A stretch of 5,111 nucleotides of DNA from Lentisphaerota bacterium. GTDB lineage: Bacteria > Verrucomicrobiota > Kiritimatiellia > UBA8416 > JAFGIZ01. Below are positions 3,675 through 5,111 of this stretch, piece after piece; position 1 is the stretch's first letter, and each line of letters begins with the position of its first letter. A program made the position numbers and the translations under genes. The notes below the pieces were generated by a model that saw nothing but the letters and a program-made list of their open reading frames with translations, was not told the origin of the DNA and did not search any database. The stretch lies in NCBI GenBank assembly GCA_016929365.1, contig JAFGIZ010000005.1, positions 1 to 5,111 of the forward strand. The letters run 5' to 3'.

Positions 3675-5111
3675 ATGGCCGAGACGAAACAGAACGGTGA
3701 AATCGTCCTCCAGGGGATCGGCGTGTCGCCCGGCGTGGTGATCGGGCCGGTTCATTGCGTGGCCGTGGAAACCGTGCGGGTCGAGGAGCGGGAAATCGAG
3801 CCCGGGGACGTTCCGGACGAGATCCGCCGTCTTGAGGACGCGGTGATCGAGACGCGCCGCCAGATCCGGACCATACAGGCGGACATGAAATCCGGTCCGG
3901 TGACGGGCAATCCGGACATGCTGGACGCCCACCTGATGGTGCTGGACGACCGGGCCCTGATCGAGAAGTTGATCGCGGAGATCCGCGACCGCCGGCGCAA
4001 CGCGGAAGCGGCGGTGCGGGACGTCACGGAATCGTACGCGGAGGTGCTGGCCGGGCTGAAGGATGATTACCTGCGGGAGCGGGTGGTGGACGTGAAGGAC
4101 GTGTCGCGCCGCCTGTTGCGCAATCTCTGCGGCCGGCCGGAACGCGGGGTGGGCGAGCTCAAGCGGCAGCATATCATCGTGGCGCGGGACCTGGCGCCGT
4201 CGGACACGGCGACGTTCAAACGGGACATGGTCCTGGGGTTCGCGACCGACCTGGGCAGTCCGACATCGCATACGGCCGTGCTGGCGCGCGCCCTGGAGCT
4301 GCCCGCGGTGGTGAGCCTGCACGACATCACCGGACGCGTGAGCGACGGGGCGGAGGTGTTGCTGGACGGGAACAAGGGGGTTTTTATCATCAATCCGACC
4401 GCGGAGCGCCTGGAGGCCTACGGCCGGGTGGCGGAGGTGCGCCGCAACATCCAGCGCGAGTTGACGACCTTGCGGCACGAGCCGGCCGAAACGAAAGACG
4501 GCCGGCGGGTCGTGTTGTCGGCCAACGCGGAAAGCACGGAGGAGGTGGACGCGGTGCTGGAATACGGCGCCGAGGGCATCGGACTGTTCCGGTCGGAGTA
4601 CCTTTTCCTGGTGGGCAACAAGGCCGTGACGGAAGATGAGCAGGCCGCGGTCTACAGTGAGGTCGCGAGGCGCCTGGCGCCGGCGCCGGTGATCATCCGG
4701 ACGCTGGACCTGGGGGGCGACAAGTATTACGCGGAGACGCATGCCGGCAACGAGGCGAATCCGTTCCTGGGCTGCCGCTCGATCCGGCTTTCGCTGCGCT
4801 ATCCGGACCATTTCAAGAGCCAGTTGCGCGCGATTCTCAAGGCCAGCGTGCATGGCAACGTGAAAATCATGTATCCGATGATCGCCAACGAGCGGGAGGT
4901 GCGGCAGGCCAATGCCCTGCTGGAGGAAGCCAAGCAGGAGTTGCGCGAGCGCGACGTGGCGTTTGACGCGGACGTGGAGGTGGGCGTGATGATCGAAATC
5001 CCGTCGGCTGCGCTGACGGCGGATGCCATTGCGCGGCACGTCAAGTTCTTCAGCGTGGGGACGAACGACCTGATCCAGTACACTCTGGCCGTGGACCGCG
5101 TGAACGAGCGC
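3675..5111 (+). CDS. ptsI: PTS enzyme I (PEP-protein phosphotransferase), 3' end beyond the window
   Basis: 479 residues are visible of roughly 575-590. Order of parts: start strand LQGIGVSPGVVIGPV (12-26); HPr-binding helical region with NPDMLDAHLMVLDD (79-92); phosphohistidine domain DLGSPTSHTAVLARALELPA (192-211) with active H199; then the PEP-binding TIM barrel with GIGLFRSEYLFL (301-312), RTLDLGGDK (342-350), NPFLGCRSIR, EIPSAA (441-446) and SVGTNDLIQYTLAVDR (460-475). Enzyme I autophosphorylates from PEP and hands the phosphate to HPr His, at the head of the phosphotransferase system in the cytosol. The catalytic Cys motif and dimer end are past base 5111. The active loop reads GSPTSH where GGRTSH is usual. 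PEP synthase and PPDK share the phosphohistidine and barrel domains, but the N-terminal layout and upstream ptsH make enzyme I secure. The ATG at 3675 has a poor ribosome site. Confidence 0.96.
   Translation, partial: MAETKQNGEIVLQGIGVSPGVVIGPVHCVAVETVRVEEREIEPGDVPDEIRRLEDAVIETRRQIRTIQADMKSGPVTGNPDMLDAHLMVLDDRALIEKLIAEIRDRRRNAEAAVRDVTESYAEVLAGLKDDYLRERVVDVKDVSRRLLRNLCGRPERGVGELKRQHIIVARDLAPSDTATFKRDMVLGFATDLGSPTSHTAVLARALELPAVVSLHDITGRVSDGAEVLLDGNKGVFIINPTAERLEAYGRVAEVRRNIQRELTTLRHEPAETKDGRRVVLSANAESTEEVDAVLEYGAEGIGLFRSEYLFLVGNKAVTEDEQAAVYSEVARRLAPAPVIIRTLDLGGDKYYAETHAGNEANPFLGCRSIRLSLRYPDHFKSQLRAILKASVHGNVKIMYPMIANEREVRQANALLEEAKQELRERDVAFDADVEVGVMIEIPSAALTADAIARHVKFFSVGTNDLIQYTLAVDRVNER

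Noticed and set aside
3447..5039. Long antisense open frame (530 codons) opposite ptsH-ptsI
   Set aside because: Same reason: the composition is His/Arg-heavy, there are no motifs, and the opposite strand carries clear HPr and enzyme I motifs over the whole span.

Overview
The window is GC-rich and fully packed. It reads as one co-directional (+ strand) stretch of eight genes with no gene-free stretch longer than 46 bases. In order: the 3' end of kdsA (Kdo-8-phosphate synthase), lptC, lptA, lptB, a short-form hpf (hibernation promoting factor), hprK (HPr kinase/phosphorylase), ptsH (HPr) and the first ~80% of ptsI (enzyme I), which runs off the right edge. No RNA gene, mobile element, CRISPR array, attachment site, convincing promoter or rho-independent terminator was seen.

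Organism: the Kdo and Lpt genes require a Gram-negative outer membrane with lipopolysaccharide. HPr keeps both the catalytic His and the regulatory Ser, and a bifunctional-type HprK is present. That mix, together with the enzyme I sequence flavour (GLFRSEYLFL, AVDRVNER) and the high GC, suggests a member of the PVC group, with Verrucomicrobiota/Kiritimatiellota/Lentisphaerota as best guesses. This is inference from motif memory, not a phylogenetic result.

Layout and logic: positions 1-2038 are an envelope block. KdsA makes the Kdo precursor for the LPS inner core. LptC (inner-membrane anchor), LptA (periplasmic bridge) and LptB (cytoplasmic ATPase) are parts of the machine that carries finished LPS to the outer membrane. 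Positions 2048-2356 encode the ribosome hibernation factor. Positions 2390-5111 are a phosphorelay/carbon-signalling block: enzyme I phosphorylates HPr on His24 using PEP, and HprK phosphorylates or dephosphorylates HPr on Ser55. Gaps are tiny or negative (kdsA/lptC overlap 17 nt, hprK/ptsH overlap 8 nt, lptB/hpf gap 9 nt), so one polycistronic transcript with translational coupling is likely.

The order is a variant of the lptA-lptB-rpoN-hpf-ptsN(-hprK) locus of proteobacteria. Here rpoN is missing between lptB and hpf, and ptsN is replaced by hprK-ptsH-ptsI. No unknown system was found. The points most worth a second look are substitutions in otherwise invariant HprK motifs (His to Gln upstream of the Walker A, Arg to Ala in PVRPGR), a peptide repeat in the LptC linker whose two copies differ only at synonymous sites, and several small nucleic-acid structures at gene junctions.
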